From: Lepidostoma basale
Taxonomy: Eukaryota; Arthropoda; Insecta; Trichoptera; Lepidostomatidae
Reading direction: 5' to 3'
Assembly (NCBI GenBank): GCA_022606425.2
Contig: JAHDVF020000897.1
Span: 1,054,001 to 1,118,000, forward strand
Length of the DNA: 64,000 nucleotides
Below are positions 29,233-40,404 of the stretch, in pieces (the first letter of the stretch is position 1; each line of letters starts with the position of its first letter). The notes under the pieces are model-generated. The model was not told the origin of the DNA and did not search any database. It was given only the letters and a program-made list of their open reading frames with translations. A program made the position numbers and the translations under genes.

Positions 29233-29514
29233 TCTTCCGCGCAGACTTCGATCGTCCAACACCCACAAAATATATCTTAAACAAATAATATAAAATACAA
29301 TGATATAAAATAAAATAACAAAATAAAAATAATTTAACACAAAATGTTATTTTTAGATGGTGCACATATTGTCTATTTATTTTATGTTCCACGTATCCAC
29401 TGTTTTTTAATTTAGCACATAATGTAATAACACATAATGTTTTTTTCGATGTTGCACATGTTGACATGGACGATCCGGACTTTTTTTTTAAAGACTAATT
29501 ACTAACATTTTATT

Positions 29515-29625
29515 TTGTTCCTAGCACCAAACCTTCTTTCGCTGTCTTTCTCCGTTAGCCGTCTCTTGTAAACATACTTCCCACATAAATAATTTCAATA
29601 AATTGCTCCATTTTCTCGCCGTTAT
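29515..29625 (-). mobile_element. RTE-a LINE internal fragment
   Basis: Complement of the EKMEQFIEI-YVGSMFTRD-ERRFGAR region. Confidence 0.5.
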
Positions 29626-29799
29626 TTTTGATGTAATGTCAATTGTAATGTCAAAGTACGTCTTGCATCAGTTGCACCGGGACCATATTTTATTTCGTTT
29701 AATATATTTTTAAATAATAGATTAATTGGCTGTGTGCTGCCTTTGAGAAAATGATGCATGTTTTTAAAAATAAGCAGGTTCCACTTTGTCTGAAAAGAA

Positions 29800-29875
29800 A
29801 CATATTATTATTATTATTTCGTCAAATCGCTCTTTACATCATCACAGTGCGAGCCAAATCGATGTAAAGGGTACA
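29800..29875 (+). repeat. Family V short repeat
   Basis: AAATCGCTCTTTACATCATC and CAAATCGATGTAAAGG, next to SINE1. Confidence 0.5.
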
Positions 29876-30052
29876 GCTATCATATTGATTCTCGTGACAT
29901 GTGATAAGCTAACGCCATTTTATTGTCACGTGAATTTTGCACGAGACCAAAGACAGTTTGACAATCATACTGCCATCGCCGGGAATCGAACCCGGGACCT
30001 TCGGGGTGGCAGTCAAAGCAATTCTTACCACTTGGCCACGAAGGTCGTCAAT
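29876..30052 (-). repeat. SINE1 copy (first of a tandem pair)
   Basis: Full length: 3' end ATCATATTGATTCTCGTGAC at left, head complement GGCCACGAAGGTCGTC at right. Its flank GTTAGGCGTGAAGCTTGGAG reappears after the second copy. Confidence 0.78.
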
Positions 30053-30089
30053 ATGTTTCATGTTAGGCGTGAAGCTTGGAGCTTCCCCT

Positions 30090-30335
30090 CAGTGGCGGTA
30101 CTCCCATAGAAGCCCTGAATCCCGACTTGGGTAAGTAATTTTGAATCAAAACCCCCAAATCTAAGTAATCATGCCCCCGCATAAACCAACAACCCACCAA
30201 ATCACCTTCCAACAATGTTCCCATCAGACATAAGAGGAACAGCCACAAGAGCTGAACCTCTGTGAGCCAGAAGAGGTTTTGATTCAATATTTCCGCAAGC
30301 CGGGCTTCTGGGCTCGCATGGGAGTACCGCCACTG
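30090..30335. mobile_element. hAT-like MITE
   Basis: Inverted ends CAGTGGCGGTACTCCCAT and ATGGGAGTACCGCCACTG, 246 bp. The centre (ATCATGCCCCCGCATAAACC to CTCTGTGAGCCAG) matches the J-b 3' UTR. No direct duplication flanks this copy. It sits at the joint of a SINE1 duplication. Confidence 0.72.
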
Positions 30336-30470
30336 GTGACAATCACACTGCCATCGGCGGGAATCGAACGCGGGACCTTCGGGGTAGCAGTCAAAGCACT
30401 TACACCTCGGCCATGAAGGTCGTCAAAATATGTCATGTTAGGCGTAAAGCTTGAAGGTCCCCTCTGTCCA
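30336..30470 (-). repeat. SINE1 copy (second of a tandem pair) with duplicated flank
   Basis: Head complement GACAATCACACTGCCATCGG to CATGAAGGTCGTC, then GTTAGGCGTAAAGCTTGAAG as in the first copy. Confidence 0.7.
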
Positions 30471-30526
30471 ACACCTCGCTGATCTTCTATTTTGGCCTTA
30501 GGAGCAACTCGTATTTTTCTCACCTT

Positions 30527-30953
30527 ATTACATGATCTGGTGGTGCCTGGGCGAAAGAGAGCGTAAAAGGCTGGAGGCATTTGAAGTCTGGACCTACCGA
30601 CGAGTTGCCCATGTTTCATGGAGGGACCACATTACAAATGAAGAAGTTCTCAGCAGAGTTGAAGAGAGTAGGCACGTGTTGAACACCATAGCGGAGAGGC
30701 GCGCAAGATGGATTGGTCATGTGTTGCGACACGAATGTTTCCTGCATGATGTGTTGGAGGGAATGGTCCAGGGATCGATTGGCAGAGGACGACCGCGCCA
30801 AGAGTACCTAGACCAGATTTACCGAGATAAGGGCTGCACCTCTTATGCGGAGTTGAAGAGAGTTGCCGAGGATCGAGCGGAGTGGAAGAGGAGATGCATC
30901 GCCTTGCTGCAGACCAATCGCTAGATTGAGACCGGAGAGAGATTACATGATCT
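30527..30953 (+). mobile_element. RTE-h LINE with 12-bp target duplication
   Basis: The insert 30539-30941 lies between ATTACATGATCT at 30527-30538 and 30942-30953. Open frame: RKRLEAFEVWTYRRVAHVSW, HITNEEVLSRVEESRHVLN, ARWIGHVLRHECFLHDVLEG, GRGRPRQEYLDQIYRDKGC and VAEDRAEWKRRC, stop at 30922. Confidence 0.87.
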
Positions 30954-30959
30954 AAATAT

Positions 30960-31370
30960 GACACTTTACGGGCTTAAATATTGACCATTATTTACCCTGT
31001 ATTAGACACGTTCAAAGAATGCTATTATAAGGAAGTCAACTGCCCTTAATTGTTAGTAGGTAGGAATGACTCTCAAGAACGCATTTTGAACTGTCTGATT
31101 CAGCTTTCTTCTGCACCTGTCACTACACGCCAAAGTGCGCACATAATGTGTTGGCATAGTCATTAATTTGAACAGGTAGGACCGTAATGACAACTGAACA
31201 AACCCCGAAGGCAACTAACGCGACTGATTACCGCTGACGTATTCAAAATACTCACAAGATATTTCGTCACAGATAACACTTATTATCCGGGAAATACCAC
31301 ATCCACAGTAATTACTTGAATATCCCAAATTGATTTAAAATCTAGGAAAAGGGTAGGTATTTTTCTTATC
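30960..31370. other. Unassigned sequence
   Basis: No TE, coding motif or structured repeat recognised. Confidence 0.35.
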
Positions 31371-31371
31371 A

Positions 31372-31625
31372 GTTATGTAAAATCTACTGAGGTGGCTCTG
31401 AGAATGGGCGGGCTGGCCATATCTGTCGAAGAACCGACGGCCGATGGGGGAGACGGGTTCTGGAGTGGAGACCGCGTACAGGATTCCGCAGAGTTGGACG
31501 TCCCCCTGCCCGCTGGATCGACGATCTGAAAAGGATTGCTGGACATGGATGGAAGGGAGCGGCAATGGATAGGGGGCGGTGGCGTGCTTGAGAGGCCTAC
31601 GTTAAGCAATGGATGACAGACGGCT
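31372..31625 (+). mobile_element. RTE-e LINE 3' end
   Basis: Encodes TEVALRMGGLAISVEEPT, RRVLEWRPRTGFRRVGRPPA-like and the terminal LRRPTLSNG-like segment. Closest to 41790-42165. Confidence 0.65.
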
Positions 31626-31628
31626 GAT

Positions 31629-32090
31629 TGTTGTAGACCCATGTGGTCTATTCTCCAGAAGGTTGCTCCCAGATTCCCTTCTCTTCCATCTTTTAGGAGG
31701 TCTTCCCGAGGACGAGTCCCGTGAGGCTGATTATTTACTATATAAGGGAGTCTGGTGGTATCCATTCTTTGGACATACCTTAACAGTACCTCCTTCGCTG
31801 TCTACTACAACTTATTATATCCTCAACCTCACATATCTCTCTAATTCTAGTGTTCCTCACGCGTGTCTTGCCTGCTATTGTCCTCAGTGTCTTCATTTCG
31901 GAAATCTTCAGAATTTGTTTGGTCCTTACTGTGTCTATCTTTGCCTCAACGACATATGGTATTATTTGGTCTTACACATGTTTTATAGATTCTCATCTTA
32001 CTCTTAATGGCCATATCTTTGTTTTTCCATATTGTAGACTTTAGAGCACCAGAGATTGCAGCTCCCTTGTTGACTTGAGCTTGTATTTCC
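31629..32090 (-). mobile_element. RTE-k LINE 3' end
   Basis: Minus-strand: MDTTRLPYIVNNQPHGTRPR, EDLLKDGREGNLGATFWRID, HMGLQQ. It continues upstream with LRKTKILRISEMKTLRTIAG-like sequence. Confidence 0.68.
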
Positions 32091-32324
32091 TTCCACGTAA
32101 CAGGGTTATGTAAAGTTTTATATTTATAAACGTGTTTGGACTGAAATCACTGTTATTTTTTATTCTGCTTATCAATAAAAGAACAATGATCTCTTTCTAT
32201 TTCAGTTTTTTTCTAAGCTTCTATCTTAAAGATTGGTTTGCAGTAGTCTATAAACATCTTTGCTGATTGTTGGAATGTCACTTAAGCCTTTATTGCTTTC
32301 CATATTTTTGTACACAACAGATTA

Positions 32325-32505
32325 TTTTAACCCTGTAACTGTATACAATTTTCAGCTTTTGATTCTTGTGACGTGTGATAGGTAGCTAATCTATCGCCAT
32401 TTAATTGTCATGTGAATTCTACACCAGACTAAAGGCAATGTGTAAATCACACTGCCATCTCCGGGAATCGAACCCGGGACCTTCGGTATAGCAGTCACAA
32501 TTATT
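32325..32505 (-). repeat. SINE1 copy
   Basis: TGTATACAATTTTCAGC, TTCTACACCAGACT, GGAATCGAACCCGGGACC. Truncated inside the A-box region. Confidence 0.7.
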
Positions 32506-32534
32506 TGAACCAAATTACTGTAGTTCTACATTTT

Positions 32535-32705
32535 TTAGCAATTGACTCTCATGAAATGTAATGGATAGATAGTCTATCGCCATTTTTGTTGTCACGTGAA
32601 TTCTACCAGACCAATGACAGCGTGATTTTTTTTACACTGTCATCGCCTGAAGTCGAATCGGATATCTTAGGTGTGGCAGATATAGCAGTTATCAAATACC
32701 AAATA
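32535..32705 (-). repeat. SINE1 copy, diverged
   Basis: Directly follows the previous copy in the same orientation; GTCTATCGCCATTTTTGTTG and AAGTCGAATCGGATATC remain. Confidence 0.55.
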
Positions 32706-32734
32706 AATAGCAAAGTTAAAAAATTCAGGGTAAT

Positions 32735-33095
32735 TGTATATGTCTTTTTGTCCCTGATAGATTTCTGCGACAGCGACAGCACAGATTGTTTTACCTACCG
32801 GCCACCAGAACCAATCTGCCTCTGGTGACACCGGTGGGAAGAGCAATTAGTCTGCTGAACGCGGTCTCCTCGGAGATCGACGTCTTTCATATTAGTGAAG
32901 GTACGTTCAGGAGACAGATACTCTTGACTTTAGAAAGTATCTTGTCTTCCTAATGCCGAACCATATCTAATGCGTTCCTAGCATATATTTTGTTGTATTT
33001 TTATAATATTTTACCTGTACACAATAGATGCCTTAAACATTTTGCTATTTGTAATGTATTTTGAGTTAATAAACTGATTTGATTTGATTTGAAAA
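32735..33095 (+). mobile_element. J-a LINE 3' end with (TTTGA)n tail
   Basis: Encodes LRQRQHRLFYLPATRTNLPL-like sequence, PVGRAISLLNAVSSEIDVFH and GTFRRQILLTLESILSS, stop, then TGCGTTCCTAGCAT and TTTGATTTGATTTGA. Confidence 0.72.
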
Positions 33096-33139
33096 ATTCC
33101 TACGCTGTGCCATTGATTATCCACCACACATTTTATATA

Positions 33140-33186
33140 ACTACCCTGAAGATGGAGACTGCAATGATCTCCGAAACGTCAGATTC
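33140..33186 (+). ncRNA. Candidate hammerhead ribozyme core
   Basis: CUGAAGA (33146-33152), U, stem II GGAGA/UCUCC (33154-33158 with 33168-33172), GAAAC (33173-33177), GUC (33178-33180) after the palindrome ACGU. Core bases are intact, but I see no convincing stem I, so activity in this copy is doubtful. Confidence 0.45.
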
Positions 33187-33199
33187 CAAAGGATTCCAC

Positions 33200-33598
33200 A
33201 AAAACATATTGTATTTATTTGTTTAAACTTGCCCCATTTTTGCAAAGTATTATATGTTTGCTTTTACTAGTCTGGCAACATTTTTAATGTGACTTATTTT
33301 CAATTGAGAATTTCCAAATTTAAATTATTTTGAATCGAATGAAATGTGAGCGCGGTTTTCATATCCCGATTGCGAAAAACCGCGAACAGAGCGTGGCCGC
33401 GGTAAATAGGGAGCGAGATAAGCAAAGGCAACCAACAGAGGCATTATCGCATTTAGCCCGGGTACGTAGGTACCTCGTGCCGACCAACCAGGGTCGTTAC
33501 ATTATATTTTTTACAGGGGTGCCACATAAATAATACAATCTCTACTTTTTTCAAATGTTTCATTCCATTAAATAGGCATGCGTTCGCTCCATCATGAC
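33200..33598. other. Unassigned sequence with a GC patch
   Basis: 33345-33495 is GC-richer (GCGTGGCCGCGGTAAATAGG, GTACGTAGGTACCTCGTGCC) and is covered by a 67-codon frame without known motifs. Confidence 0.3.
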
Positions 33599-33599
33599 G

Positions 33600-33850
33600 T
33601 ATGAAATAGACCCAATCTTCATAGATGGCGCTAGTGTATAGATTTAAACTAACATGTGAAGTTTGGTGTTACATCTTAACATATATACAACTTCTAAAAA
33701 TGTGTCAGACATGGTTGGTCGTAAGAAGTCGTATTACATAAAGCGTGCGCTTAACCCAACCAATGACAGGTCATAAGTCCTGTAAACACCTCGATCACCA
33801 TATTCTGTTTCCAATTTGCATCTTCGTCTCTATTGAGATACAATTAATCC
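33600..33850 (-). repeat. MITE-P copy
   Basis: CATAGATGGCGCTAGTGTAT, AACATGTGAAGTTTGGTG, AATGACAGGTCATAAGTCC and CGATCACCATATTCTGTTTC. Matches 45722-46022 in the inverse orientation. Confidence 0.65.
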
Positions 33851-33869
33851 TTGTGTGGAATAGAGGTCA

Positions 33870-34212
33870 GAACCGATACCAATAGAAGAACCTTCTTAGA
33901 GTAGCAGAAACGCGAACTCTACGCTCCATCGCAAGCAAAACCCTCAGAGATCGGATCAGAAATGAAACGATAAGGTCTGTCTGTGGTGTTGAAGACATAG
34001 TGAGATGGGGAAGAAGCAGAAGCCGCTTTTGGAGAGACCATGTGGACCGCATGGAGAATTCAAGAATTGTTAAAGATGAAAACCCAAGCAGCAAGAGATC
34101 AGGAAGGCCGCCGAAGAGATGGAGAGATGGCAGGACATCATTATCCCAGGATATCCCACCGTCACAAACAGGTCATACGACCTAAACTAAAAGGAAGAAG
34201 AAGAAGAAGATA
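33870..34212 (+). mobile_element. RTE-i LINE 3' end
   Basis: Encodes RVAETRTLRSIASKTLRDRI, NETIRSVCGVEDIVRWGRSR, FWRDHVDRMENSRIVKDENP and SGRPPKRWRD, then a frameshift and PTVTNRSYDL-like end with (GAAGAAG)n. Confidence 0.75.
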
Positions 34213-34592
34213 TAATTTCTCATTTTCTAATATCTTTATCATGCTAATTTGCTTAATAAATTCAACGTTTCCCTATTATTTCGGAGTATAGTTTATTCAC
34301 TACAAGGATAATATTTGCACCTCCTAAATTGGTAATTGAAAGCTATCTGATTAGTTCCTGGATCTAAGTAGGCGGAGCGCACGGCATTTGTCTTAAAATA
34401 CTAGGTGATTTGAATATTACTACTAAATTGAAATTAGCAAACGGAATTTTGTTTTGATGGGATTTTGATTCAGAATTCCAGTAATAACACAAATTTTAAA
34501 AAAAAATTGGATTTTCCATACACCATTTGCCGAAACATCAGATATTTAAAATAATAAATTAAAAATTACTGAACAAAACAACTTTCTTTTTG
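34213..34592. other. Mostly unassigned; foldback remnant
   Basis: 34340-34362 repeats one arm of the hairpin at 5779; 34533-34560 (GCCGAAACATCAGATATTTA) is a remnant of an ACATGT-type foldback. Confidence 0.35.
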
Positions 34593-34782
34593 TGGTGGTT
34601 TGAACCCAATTACTGTGTACAATTTATTTTAGCTAATAAATTGATTATTGTCATTATTGTGACGTGAATTCTACACCAGACCATAGACAGTGTGACAATC
34701 ACACTGCCATATCCGGGAATCGAACTCGGGACCTTCAGTATGGAAGTCAGAGCTCTTACCACTCTGCCACGAAGGTCGTCAT
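34593..34782 (-). repeat. SINE1 copy, near full length
   Basis: GTTTGAACCCAATTACTGTG at left to CTGCCACGAAGGTCGTC at right; B box complement GGAATCGAAC present. Confidence 0.78.
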
Positions 34783-35154
34783 TTTTATGGACTTTATTTT
34801 TGGTATTATTACAATTGAAGCTGGTGACGTTTTTTAAATTTAAAAAATAAACGTGTTTGTTTATTTAAATGGTGGGATTTTATATCCAGAATTTTTATTC
34901 TATTACAGAATTTTTAATTTACTTTTTATATTACCTAATTTTTTTAAAAGCGTCTACTTTTTTATAAACGCACTGTCACTTACACTATTGCAGGCATTCT
35001 CCGCGAAATATAACATGGAAATATGGTATGTCAAGATCGTTTTAAATTTCAAAGTAAACAAAATTATTATTATCTATTTGAAAATATGTTTTTTTTTTTT
35101 ACTAAAACACACTATAAACAGTCAAACTATCACGCCGTTAACCCGTAAGGTAAC

Positions 35155-35347
35155 GTATACATGTTTCGAAGGCTTACACCTTCATCATCGGGAGAACGAT
35201 ATAAACATATAAGTTCTCCCGATGATGAAGGTGTAGTAATTACTGCCTTCGAAACATGTCGAGAAAAATAAACCAAAAAGTGAAAAATTGTTAAAATTAA
35301 TAAATAATAAATCGTATTTATGGAATTCCACAGTGTTAACGCCTTAA
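35155..35347. repeat. Type-1 foldback with two opposed hammerhead-like cores
   Basis: TGTTTCGAAGGCTTACACCT ... TCATCATCGGGAGAAC and GTTCTCCCGATGATGAAGG ... GCCTTCGAAACA are inverted around a 14-base spacer. The downstream tail GGAATTCCACAGTGTTAACG matches 9758 and 3448. Confidence 0.65.
35212..35267 (+). ncRNA. Candidate hammerhead ribozyme (U4 changed to C)
   Basis: CCGAUGA (35219-35225), U, stem II GAAGG/CCUUC (35227-35231 with 35246-35250), GAAAC (35251-35255), palindrome ACAUGU, GUC (35258-35260). Stem I UUCUC 35214-35218 pairs perfectly with GAGAA 35261-35265. The loop of stem II contains the palindrome AGTAATTACT. Same core change as the copy at 9653. Confidence 0.5.
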
Positions 35348-36584
35348 CTCTCCCTTCCCTATGATGGGTATCTTCTACGCGTTACTTCTGATAATAACCA
35401 TCAATATCTCTATAAATATAATAAATACAAGGTTAAGATTTTGGATATTCCTCCATAATATATTAACACATTGATTTAAAAAATAATATTAATAATAATC
35501 AGAATTTATCGGGTACATCGGAGGTATTTTATGAACATCGGAAACAAATTCGTATATAAACAGCACTGTGAGTCCGCGACACTATATTCGCATCTCACTC
35601 TTGCATTCTTCACTGTGGAAGCGCGAGGAACTCACTGTTCTCACTGCCGCCGGCAGTAGCTCTTGGGCTTGCAACCAGAGTGGACCAATGCCCGTTCCGT
35701 GAGCGTTGCCAGATGGTTTTTGAATGTTTTCAGCAAATAATTCTCAATAATCATAATTTTTTAGTTCAATTATAATTAATTAAGGGATTACCTATTAATG
35801 TTCTTATTTTTACGATTTAAATTAAAATCGCTTACTTTTGATCGGGTACTGACTACCCAACACCGGAACGCGCGTTTTTATTTTAGCACTGTAAGGGAAA
35901 GGTTAAGTTTATCTAAAATGAACTAGTTTCGTTTGTACCCTGGCTTCATCGGAGCATATTTATTTATAAATTTAAAATGTCTAACCGCAAAGAGAGTGCT
36001 TCATATGAAAATTTTAAATACACTTCGTCCCTGGTGCCTACTTTACAAACGTTATCTGAAAACATAATCGGTCTTACTTTACCGCCCATAATCAAGTGCT
36101 TTCTTGCCCGATAAGACAGTTCACGACATAGCAACTCCGACCAAATCTCATTGACGCTTAATTCATATTCAAAACAGAACTTTCAATCGTGACTTTATAC
36201 GTTGGTTGGTTTTATTCAAATTCACTACGCCCGATGCATTCCGCACATGCGCAGGCACGTCAGCCTGTACCGCGTTCCCGCGCAACGCGATCGGCGGCAA
36301 AGCCGAACTGTCAAAAAAGATTTCGAGAAATATTAAATCTGAATAATTTAGTTTATTATTAATCTACTATAAGATATTTATTGAAACTCTTTTATTATGT
36401 CACAGAAACTGACTGAATTGCATTTAAAAAAAGCTTTTTCTGGCCATTTTACATTAAATAAAAATTTTAGTGACGATAATTCCGAGAGATAGAATTTTCA
36501 AATGTTAATTTCTGTTTATCTGTGGCAACCATAATAATTTTAAGACTTCCAATTTCATAATTATATATTTTTTTAAATAATTTG
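35348..36584. other. Unassigned, with weak promoter-like signals
   Basis: No TE recognised. TATATAAA at 35553-35560 precedes a GC-richer stretch (to 35710), and 36242-36253 is close to the NRF-1/ewg consensus (CGCACATGCGCA) inside a CpG-containing block 36225-36310. No coding frame follows either one. Host promoter, LTR relic or chance cannot be separated. Confidence 0.3.
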
Positions 36585-37240
36585 AGACGAACGCTTTGAT
36601 AGAAAAAAATGACGCAATAACCGAACTCGACTATGTAAAGTACCTAAGACTAACAATGGACAAACAACTAAAATGGACAAAACACATAGACAATCTAACA
36701 AACAAGTTAGCATCACTATACTCCCTCTTCTACAAAATACAAAATTACATACCAAGAAAAGAAAAAGTTATGACGTACGAAGCGTATGTTAAAAGCCGAC
36801 TGACATATATGATTCCCTTCTGGGGGACAGAAAACCAAAAGGACATCTACAGACTCCAAAGACAGTAAAATAAAATAATAAAATTAGCTTATAACATTAA
36901 CTATCTTACCCCAACCATACAAGTATACATACAAACAAAACAAATGGACATATCAGACCTGACCAAATTCGAGACCTTGAAAATTGAACACAGAGTGACC
37001 ATGGAAGAGACAACAGACAGCAGCTACAAATAAACTAAAAATTCAGACGTACACAGACACTGGACCAGGAACTGTGACAGATACCACTTACCGAATGCAC
37101 GAACTAGGACAGGACAATCAAGGATATTGAACAATGGACTGAAACTTTACAATGAACTACCAAAAGACACAAGGAGTCTCACTACAAATCAATTAAAAAT
37201 ATTCCTGAAACATTATATAATTACAAATAAGATCTAAAAT
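36585..37240 (+). mobile_element. J-d non-LTR pol C-terminus
   Basis: Encodes ELDYVKYLRLTMDKQLKWTK, HIDNLTNKLASLYSLFYKIQ, YEAYVKSRLTYMIPFWG (stop at 36866), then NCDRYHLPNARTRTGQSRIL and NGLKLYNELPKDTRSLTTNQ, stop near 37233. The layout (YLG-like motif, then SRL-Y-FWG, then LYNELP) is that of jockey/CR1-like C-termini. Two internal stops. Confidence 0.66.
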
Positions 37241-37596
37241 ATGTATCCATATAACCCAATTGTTTTTTTTTTTTTAATAAATTAAATAAAAAATATCCGC
37301 CACTGTAAATCGCAGGTAATGAGGGGTTTACACATTAGGAACGTGACGTCACGCACCTGTTATTATTACCTTAGCTTTGCTTTACCTAGCAAATTACCTT
37401 AAACCTTGCCATGTCTTGTTTAAACTCGAATCATTCGTTAACGCTTATCTTATTTATAATTGTGTCGGTCTTCGAGGGGGAAATTTGTATTGTGAAAACA
37501 TGTTAGACTTCCCCATAATTTTACTCATATAATATGAATTGATATACACACATTCCTGCATGCTATATTCGATATATAAATACACATAATCTATAA
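37241..37596. other. Unassigned; CRE-like site
   Basis: GTGACGTCAC at 37343-37352 is a second perfect CRE-type palindrome in the window. No other feature. Confidence 0.35.
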
Positions 37597-38466
37597 ATGA
37601 AAGAGCCGAAAGGATTGGATGTAGGTGCCAAAATGAGCGGAGTGTCAGTAAGCTGTCTCTTATATGCGGATGACGCTGTCCTACTTGCAGACAACGAGCA
37701 TGAACTGCAAGTCCTGGCGAATAGTATGTATGAGGTATGCATGCGAAATGATCTGATGATAAATGTGAATAAGTCCAAGGTAACGATTTTTGAAAAAGAA
37801 GAAATCATGACAGTCTGCAACATTAGCATGAATGGTGAAAATTTGGAGCAAGTAGATGAGTTCGTGTATTTGTGAAGTGTGTTTACAAAAGATGGGTGAG
37901 TGGAGAGGGATATTGAAAGAAGGGTTGGGGCAGGCAACAAAGCGAATGGTGCACTTAAAGTTGTCATCGCAAACAAAAACCTATCCAAAAAAGCTAGAAT
38001 AGCAGTGCACATTGGTGTTCTTGTACCGACCCTTATTCATGGAAGCGAAGCATGGAACTGGCAAAATAAGGATGAATGTAGAATAAATGCAGTAGAAATG
38101 ATATCTCTTAGACGAATGTGTGTAAAATCTGTGTATGATAGTGTCGAATGAAAATGTTATGAACAAAATAATGAAAGGATCATTAAGATGGTTTGGACAC
38201 ATGGAAAGAATGAATGGTAAAAAAATTATATGTTAACGATGTAAATGGAACTAGAAATAGAGGAAGACCGAGGAAAACGTGGTACGATAAAATAAATCAA
38301 ATATTGAATGTCAGCCACGTGAGGAGTCAGTGAAATCAGTGCGCGTGCATGACACGATGTATGAATATTGAGGAATCGAGAGAAATATGTCAGGAAAGAA
38401 AAGTGTGGCAGTCCATTCTTTCTGCCTACCCCTTCGGGGAGACGACGTGATGGTTAGTTAGTTAGT
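37597..38466 (+). mobile_element. RTE-a LINE, longest copy, includes YADD palm motif
   Basis: Encodes VSCLLYADDAVLLADNEHEL (YADD at 37663-37674), NDLMINVNKSKVTIFEKEEI, NLEQVDEFVYL (TGA at 37873 in place of the GS motif), a second stop at 37897, ERRVGAGNKANGALKVVI, HGSEAWNWQNKDECRINAVE, then after a deletion near 38150 KIMKGSLRWFGHMERMNG and GRPRKTWYDKINQI. The tail GTTAGTTAGTT ends it. This is the reference copy for the family, but still lacks the fingers and endonuclease domains. Confidence 0.82.
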
Positions 38467-39227
38467 TTTATAAAAAATGCATATAACCGCGAATAATAAT
38501 AAAAATGTGTTCATTTGAAGTGAAGTTAATAAACTGTTTGGGAGCCTTTGACATAGTTCGAAGGACACAATTAATGTCCACTTCGACCCTTTCATAATGA
38601 GCGTGAATAGGTGATACTTGAATGAATAATCGGGCCATTGTCTTCGATATAACAATATATATCTGCCTTTATCTATATTACATTCTACTTGAACGGTTGC
38701 TAGCAAATCTCTCATTTAAAATATGAACAATGTCGCAGGACACTCAAATATCCAATAGGCAGCAGAACAAATTAATATTCCGGATTAACTTTTGACACAC
38801 AATTGTTTTTATGTAACAATAACAAAGGAAATATCTCTGTGGTGATATGAACGAAACGAGTCACGAAGGATACAGAATGACGGTGAGTTTGACATTCGAT
38901 TACTGTTTTCATTTTTTTTTATATCAAGGTAACAGTAACTCAGATTTAAGCAAAAAATGTTGGGATTTGATTGCAAATAAACAGATTCAATGACTTGAAT
39001 TTCTGGTGCATATTGCGTGTTGTGTATATAATTCAGCTGTCGATGTTTCTGTATTTATAATATTAAGTTGGTAACAAATGCATTTGAAATGAATAAATGT
39101 ATTTTTTTATTGCTACTTGTAATTCACGTTTTACGGCATTTGTATTCATAAAAATATATACGAGTAGGTATTATCTTCTTCGAATAATGAAAGGATGTAT
39201 AAACATATTTATTTATTTTTATTTATT
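38467..39227. other. Unassigned sequence
   Basis: AT-rich. An 85-codon minus-strand frame (38458-38715) shows no motif. Confidence 0.35.
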
Positions 39228-39400
39228 TATTACCTAGACCTAGAGCCACCTGGAGAAGAGACCTGCAGGACGAGGTTAAGGCAGCAGGCCTCACTTGGGA
39301 TGATGTTAGGCATCAGGCATGCGATAGAGTCGGGTGGAGAAGGTTCCTTGAGGCCCTATGCACCACGGAGGTGTGACAGGACAAAAAGAAAGAAGAAAGA
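39228..39400 (+). mobile_element. RTE-g LINE 3' tip
   Basis: Encodes PRATWRRDLQDEVKAAGLTW-like sequence, DRVGWRRFLEALCTTEV and stop, matching 7170-7310, with a GAAAGAAGAAAG tail. Confidence 0.68.
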
Positions 39401-39495
39401 TATTTAATAAAGTTAAAATAAATTACAGGAAGTTTTTACAACTTATAAAACAATTAATAATATAAAAATCGCAAATGAAAAAAACAACAAAAACA

Positions 39496-39990
39496 TTAAA
39501 TATCGGTACTTAGAACATATTGAAAGCATTTTCGGCGAAAGATCGCAAGAGAACCGGCATCTCTTACATCATTTGACAATTCGTTATATAATTTAAATCC
39601 TCTATAAAAAACGCCTTTCTCTGTACTTTCAAGTCTGGGTCTCCGGAGTCGGAATCTATAACGACCTCTCGTCAAATAGTCATGTATTTCATAACTATAT
39701 GCTACATTTTTAGTTAGATAAACAGGCACCATATTACTCTTAATTTTGTAAACAAAAATCTAAGTGTTGTAAAGAACTAGTTTTCTTGAATTAAATTATT
39801 TTAATTTGTTTAACATTATTGAAATCACACTATATCTACCCCAACCAAGTATAGCCCTTATTCCTTTATTTTTTAAAACCTGCAATTTATCAATATCTCC
39901 TTTATTTGCTAAAAACAATACATAAGAACAATAATTAAAGTGAGGCAATATTAAAGCATTATAGACCAGCTTTCTACTATTTATATCTCT
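39496..39990 (-). mobile_element. J-e non-LTR pol C-terminus
   Basis: Minus strand: SRKLVYNALILPHFNYCSYV, LFLANKGDIDKLQVLKNKGI, RAILGWGRYSVISIMLN, then after a gap EIHDYLTRGRYRFRLRRPRL and GVFYRGFKLYNELSNDVRD. PHFNYCS and LYNELS are landmarks of CR1/I-like pol C-termini. Confidence 0.68.
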
Positions 39991-40260
39991 GACCACCACT
40001 TCCCAGTCTCGCTGCTCCAGGACCCGACAGCCTGTCACGGCACCATCCAACTGTCTTCTGGTGCTTCTTCACCCTACTGGATTGTCAAACAAGCACTCTT
40101 TTGGGGAGCTCCAGATCCCCCGTATATACGATGCAAGTGCCCTAGCCAGCGCAGTCTGTTAATCTTTATAAACTTGACCACGCTGAGGTCCTGATATATC
40201 TATACCGTAGAGCTCTGTTGTATCTCCTTCTCCACATCCACTATGGGTGTATATAAATAA
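39991..40260 (-). mobile_element. RTE-f LINE fragment, first copy
   Basis: The minus strand reads DLSVVKFIKINRLRWLGHL and VGWCRDRLSGPGAARLGS in shifted frames. LRWLGH is the shared RTE module. Confidence 0.6.
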
Positions 40261-40404
40261 ATAAATTACTCTGCAATTCTCGTGCAGCCATATGTATTTT
40301 TTCCACTCCCCGTACTGTCGACATTTAAACTTTTATTGTTCAGTCATTACACGTTTTTATTATTATTTAGTTCTTTCGTGAACCACGTGTTTAAACAATA
40401 TAGT

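Noticed and set aside
29876..30470. Composite transposon bounded by two SINE1 copies
   Set aside because: The SINE1 copies are tandem and share only one flank; a local duplication explains it better.
35553..35600. TATA promoter of a host gene
   Set aside because: TATATAAA is clear, but the nearest initiator-like TCACTC is about 44 bases away and no open frame follows. Kept only as a remark.
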